In this document: one piece after another, positions 14,591 to 21,483 of the stretch
How the letters are laid out: each line of letters starts with the position of its first letter
How positions within the stretch are numbered: the first letter of the stretch is position 1
Assembly: GCA_016872675.1 (NCBI GenBank)
Contig: VGZG01000033.1
Span: forward strand, 1-33,143
Length of the DNA stretch: 33,143 bases
From: Planctomycetota bacterium
Lineage (GTDB): Bacteria > Planctomycetota > UBA1135 > UBA2386
Direction: 5' to 3'
Program-made: the position numbers and the translations under genes
Notes under the pieces: model-generated
What the model was told of the DNA's origin: nothing
The model's input: only the letters and a program-made list of their open reading frames with translations
Database searches by the model: none

Positions 14591-16639
14591 TCAGTTCGCC
14601 AGCCACCACTCGGTGGCGTTCGACAGCGCGAACTCGCCGGTCGGCAGCACGATGCACGCCGCCTGCCAGTTGAGCGGGCCGAAGCCGTTGAGCGCCGGGT
14701 TGTTCGGGATCGCGAACGAGTGGGTGTAGCTGCCCGGCGTCAGCAGGTTGCCGCCGTTGATCACGTCGGTCGCCGCGATGCTGTTGATCAGCAGCGTGCC
14801 GAACGGCGTCGGCAAGGCCGTGCGACCGAAGCCGACGGCAATGACGCCGATCGCGGCGCTGTCGTTGTTGGTCAGCGTCATCTGCGCCGTCTGGCCGAGC
14901 CGCGGCAGCGCCGTGGTATTCAGCGTCGGCGCCGCGGCGTATGGCGATGGCGTGCCCGTGCCGTACTGCAGGCCGGCCGCCGCAGTGACGCCAAGGAAGA
15001 CACGGCTGAGCGCGCCGGTCGGCTCCTGCCAATAGGCGTTGGCGCCGTTGGTGACGGCGAGATTGAACTGCGTGCCGAAGCGCGTCAGCGTGGTCGGCTG
15101 GCCGAGCACCGACGAGGTGTACGGACCGGCCGGCGTGGCGTACGAGTTGCGGCAGGTCGTCGTGTCGCCGCAGGCGCCCAGCACGCCGACGAACTCGCCG
15201 GCGTCGAAGCTCACCGCGCACGGGACCGGCGTGGCGCTCGACTGCAACGTCGAGACGAACTCGAGGCCGCCGGTCGCCGTCGCCCCGAACACCGGTGGCG
15301 CGCTGGCGAGGCGGTACAGCGCGACGTTCTGCAGGCCGAAGTTGGCCTCGTCCGGCACCTGCATCGACACGACCGAGAACCGCGTCGGCGTCTGGAACCA
15401 GTAGCCGCGCGTCGTCGTCGCCGTGAACGTGCTGCCGAACGGCGGTAGCGGGATGATGCCGATGCCGAGGTTCGCGATGCGGGTGTCGCTGCTGTAGGCG
15501 TTGGTGACCGTCAATTTGCAGTTGTAGGCGCCGGCCACCGGATAGGTGAACGTCGGGTTCGGCACGGTGCTGTCGACGACGCCGTCGTTCTGGAAGTCCC
15601 AGGCCCATGTTGTGGCGTTGAGCGACGTGTCGGTGAACTGCACGGTCAGTGCGCTGATGCTGGTAGTGAAGTTGGCGCTGGTGAGGTCGACGCCGATGTA
15701 GTTCGTGCGCGTCAGCGTCTGCTGCGGGTGCTGGCTGTCGATCACCGTCAGCGACACCGTGTAGTAGCCGGGCGCGGTGTACTGGAACGTCGGGTTGGTC
15801 GCGGTGCTGTCGATGACGCCGTTGCCGTCGAGGTCCCACATGTGCAGGACGATGCCGCCGGGAGCCGACGAGAAGCTCTGGTCGGTGAACTGCACAGTCA
15901 TGCCCGACGGGCCGGTGCGCGGTGCTGCGGTGAACGCCGGGAAGAGACCCGCCGCCGGCACGTAGGTGAACTCGGTGACGATGCCGTAGTTGAGTCCGAC
16001 CGTGCCGGTCGTCGCCGTCAGTGCGCTGGCCGAAGTGTTGTATACGCGGCTGCACAGCGGACCGGGGACGCCGGCCGAACTCACGTGGTCGGCGGCGCGG
16101 CTCGTGCCCGTCCAGCCCGTGCCGTCCTGGTAGATGTCGACGGTCAAGTCGGTGCCGCTACTCGGGTCGTAGACGAAGGGCGTCGTCAGCGGGATGGTGA
16201 TGTACCACGGGCCGGGAATGCCGGTGCCGTTGCCAACGCCGCCGAGGACGGTGACCGCGCCGTTGTAGACCGTGGCGAGGTCGAGACCGAGATTGCTGGC
16301 GAACGTCGTGCTCACGCCGAGGTAGTCAACCGGGCACGAAGCCATGTCGATGCGCACGTTGGGCCAGGAGCCGCCGGCCCAGGTCGTCGCCGTGGTCGCG
16401 GCGTCGGCGCGGTAGCGCAATTGCGAGATGATGATAGGCGACGCGACGCCCTGCGACGTGAAGTGCGTGCTGTCGACAACGAACTGGATGCGCGTGCTGG
16501 CGGTGGCGCGGTTCCAGGGGAACACATTGTTGGTGGTGCCCTCCGTCGCGGCGTAGCCGGCGGGCGTGACGAGCGTGGATTGGGCGATGGCAGACACGGC
16601 GAGTGAGCAGCCAATGACGAGGCAGGCAGGGATTCGCAT
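14591..16639 (-). CDS. Secreted protein with two PKD domains and a repeat-family C-terminal domain
   Basis: A 682-aa protein starting with a signal peptide (MRIPACLVIGCSLAVSAIAQ; start chosen on this basis). Residues 21-228 are a Ser/Thr/Gly-rich beta domain with WPNVRIDMA and a Cys pair. Two PKD-type domains follow: about 233-318 (VQFTDQS, WDLDGNGVIDST, TAPGYYTVSLTV) and about 321-395 (VQFTDTS, WAWDFQNDGVVDST). Residues 400-560 form another beta domain. The last 120 residues (LPRLGQTAQMTLTNND, then GFGRTALPTPFGT) resemble the C-terminal domain of the 27-32 kb paralogues in layout. PKD modules usually mediate protein or carbohydrate contacts on the cell surface. There is no catalytic motif and no LPXTG or PEP-CTERM tail, so how it is retained is unclear. 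Confidence 0.82.
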   Translation of the reverse strand: MRIPACLVIGCSLAVSAIAQSTLVTPAGYAATEGTTNNVFPWNRATASTRIQFVVDSTHFTSQGVASPIIISQLRYRADAATTATTWAGGSWPNVRIDMASCPVDYLGVSTTFASNLGLDLATVYNGAVTVLGGVGNGTGIPGPWYITIPLTTPFVYDPSSGTDLTVDIYQDGTGWTGTSRAADHVSSAGVPGPLCSRVYNTSASALTATTGTVGLNYGIVTEFTYVPAAGLFPAFTAAPRTGPSGMTVQFTDQSFSSAPGGIVLHMWDLDGNGVIDSTATNPTFQYTAPGYYTVSLTVIDSQHPQQTLTRTNYIGVDLTSANFTTSISALTVQFTDTSLNATTWAWDFQNDGVVDSTVPNPTFTYPVAGAYNCKLTVTNAYSSDTRIANLGIGIIPLPPFGSTFTATTTRGYWFQTPTRFSVVSMQVPDEANFGLQNVALYRLASAPPVFGATATGGLEFVSTLQSSATPVPCAVSFDAGEFVGVLGACGDTTTCRNSYATPAGPYTSSVLGQPTTLTRFGTQFNLAVTNGANAYWQEPTGALSRVFLGVTAAAGLQYGTGTPSPYAAAPTLNTTALPRLGQTAQMTLTNNDSAAIGVIAVGFGRTALPTPFGTLLINSIAATDVINGGNLLTPGSYTHSFAIPNNPALNGFGPLNWQAACIVLPTGEFALSNATEWWLAN

Positions 16640-16698
16640 GGTGATGTCTTGGTGCGGATGACGACGGAGTCGGCGAGCCGACATAGACCAAGCGCGCA

Positions 16699-16726
16699 AT
16701 ACTAGCACGCCCAGGCATCGGGAAAA
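16699..16726 (-). promoter_or_regulatory. Candidate promoter of the PKD gene
   Basis: On the minus strand TTTTCC (16726-16721) and TAGTAT (16704-16699) are 16 bases apart, with TGC just before the -10 (extended -10). The predicted start near 16692 leaves about 53 bases of leader before the ATG at 16639. Confidence 0.4.
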
Positions 16727-16744
16727 GGGGGGGGCCGCCTTGGC

Positions 16745-17540
16745 TCAGTCCGTCGCGCGCGCGAACGCGACCACCTGATCGAACGCCGAAGCGCTCTCCA
16801 GCAGCAGGCTGTGGCCGGCGTTTCGGCAGGCAGGCGTGCTGCGCGCCGGGGATGCGCGCGGCCGTCGCCGCGACCTCGCTCGGCAGCGTCAGCGTGTCCT
16901 CGGCGCCGGCGAGGCACAGCGTCGGCACGCGCACCAGCGGGCACAGCGCCTCGCCGTCAAAGGCCTGCAGCGCCTTGGCCTGGGCGTGCATGAACGCGCG
17001 CGACTCGGGGCTGGGCTTGCTGCTGCGCATGATGTCGTCGACGACGCCGGGCCGCTGGCGCAGGAAGGTTTCGCCGAACAGAAACGGCGCGGTGAGTTCG
17101 CCGAGCCAGCGGCCGTCGACCTCGGCGCACAGCAGTTCGAAGAAGCGGTAGACGCGCACGCCGCGCGGCGACTGCAGCGCCGAACTGCACAGCATGACGA
17201 GCTTGTGGCAGTGCGGCGAGCCTTCCGCGGCGGCGGTCAGCGCCACCTTGCCACCGAGCGAGGTGCCGACCAGCGCGACTGGCCCGGGCAGCGTCGCCGC
17301 GACGGCGAGTACGTCGCGCGCGGCGGCGACGAAGTCGAACGCGCCGTCGGGCAGCGGCGCCGACGGCGGCAGGCCGACCGGATCGACGGCGGCGCAGGTG
17401 AAGCCGGCGCGGGCGAAGCGGCGCGGCAGCGTGCCGAACAGCCGCGCGCCGGAGCCGAGCCCGGGCACCAGCACGATGCCGGGACCTTCGCCCTCGCGGC
17501 TGAAGTGGATCGTGCGGCCAGCGCGGTCGACGGTCGGCAT
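16745..17540 (-). pseudogene. Alpha/beta hydrolase gene with a one-base frameshift at its catalytic histidine
   Basis: The minus-strand frame from ATG 17540 (MPTVDRAGRTIHFSREG) reads a normal alpha/beta hydrolase: LVPGLGSGARLF (oxyanion region), ALVGTSLGGKVAL (nucleophile elbow GTSLG) and CLAGAEDTLTLP (acid). The frame then changes in a run of three A's (plus-strand TTT at 16821-16823): the in-frame text becomes CLPKRRPQPAAG. Removing one A gives CLPNAGHSLLLESASAF, the expected catalytic-His segment, ending ...VAFARATD at 16745-16747. The restored product would be 264 aa. Unshifted, the frame runs on through the promoter of the PKD gene and well into that gene, which is implausible. Either a recent inactivating insertion or a sequencing error at a short homopolymer explains this; the conserved rest of the gene suggests the change is recent or artificial. 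Confidence 0.8.
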
Positions 17541-17542
17541 GG

Positions 17543-17564
17543 CGCAGGATCCTAGGAGCCTGCG
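17543..17564. promoter_or_regulatory. Palindromic operator-like site over a -10 box
   Basis: CGCAGG and CCTGCG form perfect 6-base arms around a 10-base centre that itself contains the palindrome TCCTAGGA. The minus-strand hexamer TAGGAT (17554-17549), eight bases before the ATG at 17540, lies inside it. A dimeric repressor binding here would cover the promoter of the alpha/beta hydrolase gene. The RNA could instead form a hairpin. Confidence 0.3.
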
Positions 17565-17620
17565 TCGCGGGAGGCCACGTTGCCCGGCGCGCGTGCCGCG
17601 CCGCGTCCTGCGCCCGCGCT

Positions 17621-18646
17621 TCAGTCGGTGCGCAGCGCGTAGCGGCGTTCGACGACCGGCAGCATCGTCATCACGACGTCGGCGACCTTCTGCAGGCTGG
17701 CCGGCGCCATGTTGTCCAGCGTGTCGGTCGGCTTGTGCCAGTGCGGGTTGCCGTTGAGGTCGATGAGGTCGAGCGCGGGGATGCCGACGTCGAGGAACGG
17801 CTTGTGGTCGTCGGCGGCCGCCTCGGCGCGCTGGCAGAACGCCGCCTGATGCCCGGTCGCGACCGCTGCCGACCACATCAGCTGGCGCAGCTCGCGCGTC
17901 GAGTAGAGTTCGTCTTGGATGTGCAGGTCGGTGCGGCCAACCATGTCGAGCAGCACCACGGCGGCGATGCGCGGTTCCTTGCCGAGCAACTGCGCGTCGC
18001 GATGCTTCTGCACGAAGCGCTTGCTGCCGAACAGCGCGCGGGCGGCGTCGTTCCACGCCCAGTCGAGGCTCTCTTCGCCGTCGAAGAACACCAGTTCGAT
18101 CGTCGCCTCGCGCGGCGTCGCCTTCAGTACGGGGGCTAGCGCCAGCAGCAGCGCCACGCCGGACGCGCCGTCGTTGGCGCCGACGAAGTGGAAGTTGTGC
18201 TCGGGGTCGGCATGCCCCTGTGTGCACTTGGTGTCGTGGTGGCACGCGAGCACGATGCGATCCGGCCGCTTGCCCGGGATCGTCGCCGCCAGGTTGGTGA
18301 ACGTGATCCGCTCCTTGCGGTCGGTCCAGGTGTCGCGCTGCACCGTCAGGCCCAAGGCCGCGAGCGTCGTCTCGATGTGGTCGAGCTGCTTGCTCCAGCC
18401 TGGCGTGCCGGGATGGCGCTGGCCGAAGCCGACCAGCGTGCGCGCGTGCGCGAACGCCTGTTCGCCGAGGTCGCCCGGCGCGCGCACGACATCGAGCGGT
18501 TCGATCGCGCGCTTGTCGATCTCGGCGCCTTGTCGGCCGCGGAAGCCGTCGCCAACGCCGCCGGGCGGTTGTGTGACGAGGGCGACGCCGAGGCAGGCGG
18601 CGAGCGCGCCGAGCGCAACGGGCAGGACAGCGCCGGTGCGGGCCAT
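17621..18646 (-). CDS. Lipoprotein-type M28/glutaminyl-cyclase-like zinc hydrolase, downstream copy
   Basis: A 341-aa protein. The N-terminus MARTGAVLPVALGALAACLG fits a lipobox (LAAC, Cys18), placing it on the membrane outside the cytoplasm. The M28 fold residues are visible: HHDTK (136-140, His136 and Asp138), GANDGASG (156-163, Asp159), FFDGEESLDWAW (188-199, Glu191/Glu192), LLDMVG (Asp234) and HWHKPTDT (His304). The 'SLDWAW...LFGSKRF' segment after the EE pair is typical of the glutaminyl-peptide cyclotransferase branch of M28; an aminopeptidase is the alternative. Its start lies 11 bases after the stop of a paralogue, so the two form an operon. It keeps the classical M28 GANDxASG loop, which its partner has altered. 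Confidence 0.82.
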   Translation of the reverse strand: MARTGAVLPVALGALAACLGVALVTQPPGGVGDGFRGRQGAEIDKRAIEPLDVVRAPGDLGEQAFAHARTLVGFGQRHPGTPGWSKQLDHIETTLAALGLTVQRDTWTDRKERITFTNLAATIPGKRPDRIVLACHHDTKCTQGHADPEHNFHFVGANDGASGVALLLALAPVLKATPREATIELVFFDGEESLDWAWNDAARALFGSKRFVQKHRDAQLLGKEPRIAAVVLLDMVGRTDLHIQDELYSTRELRQLMWSAAVATGHQAAFCQRAEAAADDHKPFLDVGIPALDLIDLNGNPHWHKPTDTLDNMAPASLQKVADVVMTMLPVVERRYALRTD

Positions 18647-18657
18647 CGCGTGCCAGT

Positions 18658-19677
18658 TCACTTGCGACCCATGACGAAGGCTTCGAGCGCCGGCAGCGCC
18701 TGCATCACCAGGTTGCCGGTGAACGCCAGCGCGTCGTCGTCGACGGCGCCGAGGTCGTCGTCGGCGGTGTGCCACCACTGCTCGAAGCGCGGGTCCTTCT
18801 GCTCGCTCGGCACGCGGCGCGCGAAGTCGATCAGCAGCACGCTCGGCACGCCGTAGTTCTTGAACACCTCGTGGTCGTCCCTGGTGCCCCAATTGAGGTT
18901 GCGGCTGCGGTAGGCCTGGATGTCGGCGGGGGACGGGAACTCGTACAGCCGATTCTCCTCGCCCATCGCCTTCGCTGCGGCGCCGAACAGGTCGAGCAGC
19001 TTGGTGTCGGAGTTGCCGTCGCGGTCGAACTTGTAGTTCTTGCTGCCGACGAGGTCGATCAGCACGAAGGCCTTGAGCCGCGGCATGACCTTCTCCTTGC
19101 TGAGCATGGCGCAGAACGCCTTGCTGCCGAGCAGCGCGCGGTCGGGGTTCCACGTCCAATCGATCGACTCCTCGGCGTCGATCCAATACAGCCAGACGTT
19201 GCACTTCGGCTTATGCGTTCGCGCCTTGAGCGCGCGCGCCAGCTCGACCAGCACCGCCGGGCCGCCGCCGCCGTCGATGGCGCCGACGAACGGGAAGTTG
19301 CACTTCGCGTCGGCGTGGCCGTCGGCGAGCTTGGTGTCGTAGTGGGCGGCGACCATCAGGATCGGGCCGTTCTGTGGGTCGTCACCGTCAATCTGCGCGT
19401 ACAGGTTGCGGATCGTCTTCTTCTCCTTCTCCTGCACGACCTCGTGGCGCTGCATCGTCACGCCGATCTTCTGCAGTTCGCCGCCGATGTAGTCAGCGGC
19501 CTTGGCGAGCGCGTCGCTGCCAAACGGCCGCGGGCCGAAGCCGACGAACGCTTTGACGTGCGCGTAGGCCTTGCCGCCGTCGACCGGGCCGCTGCTGCCA
19601 CCGCAGCTGGCCAGAGCCAACAACGGCGCGCAGAACAAGGCGGCGGCGGAGCGGAACGGACGGGCTGGGTCGGCCAT
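18658..19677 (-). CDS. Lipoprotein M28/glutaminyl-cyclase-like zinc hydrolase, upstream copy
   Basis: A 339-aa paralogue of the gene that follows it. A clear lipobox LASC with Cys25 is followed by GGSSG, a typical lipoprotein linker. Key residues are HYDTK (112-116, His112 and Asp114), GAIDGGGGP (132-140, Asp135), WIDAEESIDWTW (165-176, Glu169/Glu170), LIDLVGSKNY (Asp208), GTRDDHE (264-270) and WWHTADDDLG (301-310, His303). The GAID-GGGGP loop in place of GAND-xASG and the WHTxDD ending resemble eukaryotic-type glutaminyl cyclases, where GATDSAVP and WHTxDD occur. The probable activity is therefore N-terminal glutamine cyclisation or peptide trimming of exported proteins, an inference. A -10 box sits six bases before its ATG. 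Confidence 0.83.
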   Translation of the reverse strand: MADPARPFRSAAALFCAPLLALASCGGSSGPVDGGKAYAHVKAFVGFGPRPFGSDALAKAADYIGGELQKIGVTMQRHEVVQEKEKKTIRNLYAQIDGDDPQNGPILMVAAHYDTKLADGHADAKCNFPFVGAIDGGGGPAVLVELARALKARTHKPKCNVWLYWIDAEESIDWTWNPDRALLGSKAFCAMLSKEKVMPRLKAFVLIDLVGSKNYKFDRDGNSDTKLLDLFGAAAKAMGEENRLYEFPSPADIQAYRSRNLNWGTRDDHEVFKNYGVPSVLLIDFARRVPSEQKDPRFEQWWHTADDDLGAVDDDALAFTGNLVMQALPALEAFVMGRK

Positions 19678-19683
19678 GTCGGC

Positions 19684-19689
19684 AGGTTA
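19684..19689 (-). promoter_or_regulatory. Leaderless-type -10 box of the upstream M28 gene
   Basis: On the minus strand TAACCT is followed by exactly six bases and the ATG at 19677. It lies in the 43-base gap after the lipid kinase gene, so the metallohydrolase pair can be transcribed on its own. Confidence 0.4.
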
Positions 19690-19720
19690 GCAGGCCGATG
19701 CGGTAGCCAGAAGGTTTGCG

Positions 19721-20620
19721 CTAGCGCGGCGGCGGCACGAGGATCGGCACGGGCTGCCATTCCAGCGCCAGCGCGACCGGCGCTGCGCCGCCGAGGTCGC
19801 CGTCGAGCTGGTAGGGCGCGTCGCCCTCGACGCGCAGCGCGATGGTGGTCCGCACCTGCAGCTTGCCGCCGCCGCGCAGCGTGCGGGTGACGCCGCGCAG
19901 GCCGAGCCACAGCCACGAAAGGCGGCTGCGCTGCCGGAACGCCAGCACGTGCAGCCGGCCGCTGTCAGGCGACACCTCCGGCGGCAGCTTGAGCACGCCG
20001 CCGTAGTCGCGCACGCGCGTCACCAGCACCGAACTGAGGCCATCGAGCACCTCGCCGTCGGCAAGCGTCACGCGCAGCGAGAACTGCGGCCAGCGCCACA
20101 GCGTGTGCAGGATCGGAGCGGCCCACTTGCGCTTGCCGGAATTGCCATTGCGGACCTCGTTCAGCCGCCGCACGACCGCGCCATCGACGCCGACGCCGCA
20201 GAACAACAGGAAACGACGGTTGGCGGCGCGGCCGACGGCGAGCGGGCGGGTGTGGCCGGCGGCCAGCGCGTCGGCGGCGGCGACAACGCGCGTAGGCAGG
20301 CCGAGTTCGCAGGCGAGCACGTTGGCGGTGCCGAGCGGGAAGAAGCCGAGCGGTCGCCGCAGGTCGGGCATGCCGTTGAGCACCTCGTTGACCGTGCCGT
20401 CGCCGCCGAGCGCGACGATGCCGTCCCAGCGCTCGCCGCCGGCCTGCCGCGCGCGCGCCTCGGCATCGCCGCGGGCGCGGGTGAACCAGCACTCGGCGTG
20501 CACGCCGCGCGCCTGCAGCGCCGCCGCCAACTCTGGACCGCGCACGCGGCCTTTGCCGCCGCCGGCGATCGGGTTGCACACGAGCAGCAGGCGCTTCTGC
20601 ACGGCGGGGCTTTCGTTCAC
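19721..20620 (-). CDS. Diacylglycerol kinase / lipid kinase family protein
   Basis: A 299-aa protein of the DAGK catalytic-domain family, which phosphorylates diacylglycerol or related lipids at the inner face of the membrane. Motifs are NPIAGGGKG (16-24), the nucleotide-binding GGDGTVNE (72-79), FFPLGTANVLA (93-103) and the late DGDLGG near the C-terminus. The second beta-sandwich domain is visible from about residue 130 (CGVGVDG). I choose the GTG at 20620 because family members begin only a few residues before the NPxxGGG loop. ATGs at 20674 and 20650 are in frame but would overlap or abut the start of the divergent reductase gene. It is the first gene of a minus-strand run that continues with the two M28-like genes. 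Confidence 0.85.
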   Translation of the reverse strand: MNESPAVQKRLLLVCNPIAGGGKGRVRGPELAAALQARGVHAECWFTRARGDAEARARQAGGERWDGIVALGGDGTVNEVLNGMPDLRRPLGFFPLGTANVLACELGLPTRVVAAADALAAGHTRPLAVGRAANRRFLLFCGVGVDGAVVRRLNEVRNGNSGKRKWAAPILHTLWRWPQFSLRVTLADGEVLDGLSSVLVTRVRDYGGVLKLPPEVSPDSGRLHVLAFRQRSRLSWLWLGLRGVTRTLRGGGKLQVRTTIALRVEGDAPYQLDGDLGGAAPVALALEWQPVPILVPPPR

Positions 20621-20634
20621 AGGCTTGAGGCGCA

Positions 20635-20648
20635 ACCATACCAATGGC
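20635..20648. promoter_or_regulatory. Overlapping divergent promoter elements
   Basis: Minus-strand TATGGT (20640-20635) could serve the lipid kinase (start about 20628). Plus-strand CATACC (20637-20642), six bases before the ATG at 20649, could serve the reductase. The two would share bases, so the genes could not easily be transcribed simultaneously from the same DNA. Both hexamers are weak matches. Confidence 0.25.
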
Positions 20649-21461
20649 ATGCCCGCGTTGCGCATCCTGGTCACCGGCGCGTCTGGCTTCCTTGGCGGCT
20701 ATGTGCAGTCTGCCGTGCGCGCGGCCGGCCACGAATCGCTGACCACCGCCTGCCGCAGCGGCGACGCCGCCGTCGATCTGACCGCGCCGGGAATCGCGGC
20801 GGCGTTAGCGCAGGCGCTGCGACCGGACGTCGTGCTCCACCTCGCGGCGATGTCGCGGCTCGCCGACTGCGAACGCGACGCCTCGCGCGCGCGCGCGGTC
20901 AACGCCGCCGCCGCCGAAGCGCTCGCCGAGCGCTTCGGCGCGCGGTTGCTGGCGGTGTCGACCGACCTCGTCTTCGACGGCCGCCACGCGCCGTACGGCG
21001 CGCTCGACCCGGTGGCGCCGCTGTCGGTCTACGGCCTCAGCAAGGCCGAGGGGGAGGAACGAGCGCGCGCGCACGGCGCCCGCATCGTGCGCCTGCCGCT
21101 GCTGTTCGGCCCTGACCCGCATGGCCGCGGCGCCTCGGCGTCGCTGCGCGCGACGCTGCAGCAGGGTCAGGTTGCGTCGCTCTTCCCCAATGAGTACCGA
21201 ACGCCGCTGCACGCCGCCGACGCCGCGGCGGCGCTGGTCGAGCTCGTTGTCGATCCAGCTGGACCCGGCTTGCTGCACCTCGCCGGTCCTGAGCGCGTCT
21301 CGCGCTGGGAACTCGGCCGCCGCTTCGCCGCGCGCCACGGCCTGCGCCTCGACTTGCTGCAGCCGGTCGAATGCCTCGATCCGCTGCGGCCACGCGACGT
21401 GTCGCTACGCGGCGACGTGCTTGTCACGCGCTCGCTCGACGCGATGCTCGCGGACGGTTGA
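20649..21461 (+). CDS. Extended SDR reductase of the RmlD (dTDP-4-dehydrorhamnose reductase) type
   Basis: A 270-aa NAD(P)-dependent cytoplasmic enzyme. The Rossmann start is ILVTGASGFLGGYV (TGxxGxxG at 9-16). Then come HLAAMSR (64-70), the catalytic STDLVFDG (104-111) and YGLSK (128-132, Tyr128 and Lys132). STDxVFDG and the short substrate domain (FPNEYRTPLHAADAA) favour the RmlD/MAT2B branch, which reduces 4-keto nucleotide sugars. No rmlA, rmlB or rmlC gene is nearby, so the exact sugar is uncertain and a generic NAD-dependent epimerase cannot be excluded. It converges with the thioredoxin-fold gene, the two stops being only 22 bases apart. Confidence 0.82.
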   Translation: MPALRILVTGASGFLGGYVQSAVRAAGHESLTTACRSGDAAVDLTAPGIAAALAQALRPDVVLHLAAMSRLADCERDASRARAVNAAAAEALAERFGARLLAVSTDLVFDGRHAPYGALDPVAPLSVYGLSKAEGEERARAHGARIVRLPLLFGPDPHGRGASASLRATLQQGQVASLFPNEYRTPLHAADAAAALVELVVDPAGPGLLHLAGPERVSRWELGRRFAARHGLRLDLLQPVECLDPLRPRDVSLRGDVLVTRSLDAMLADG

Positions 21462-21483
21462 GCGGCGTCGCTGGGTTGCTGGC

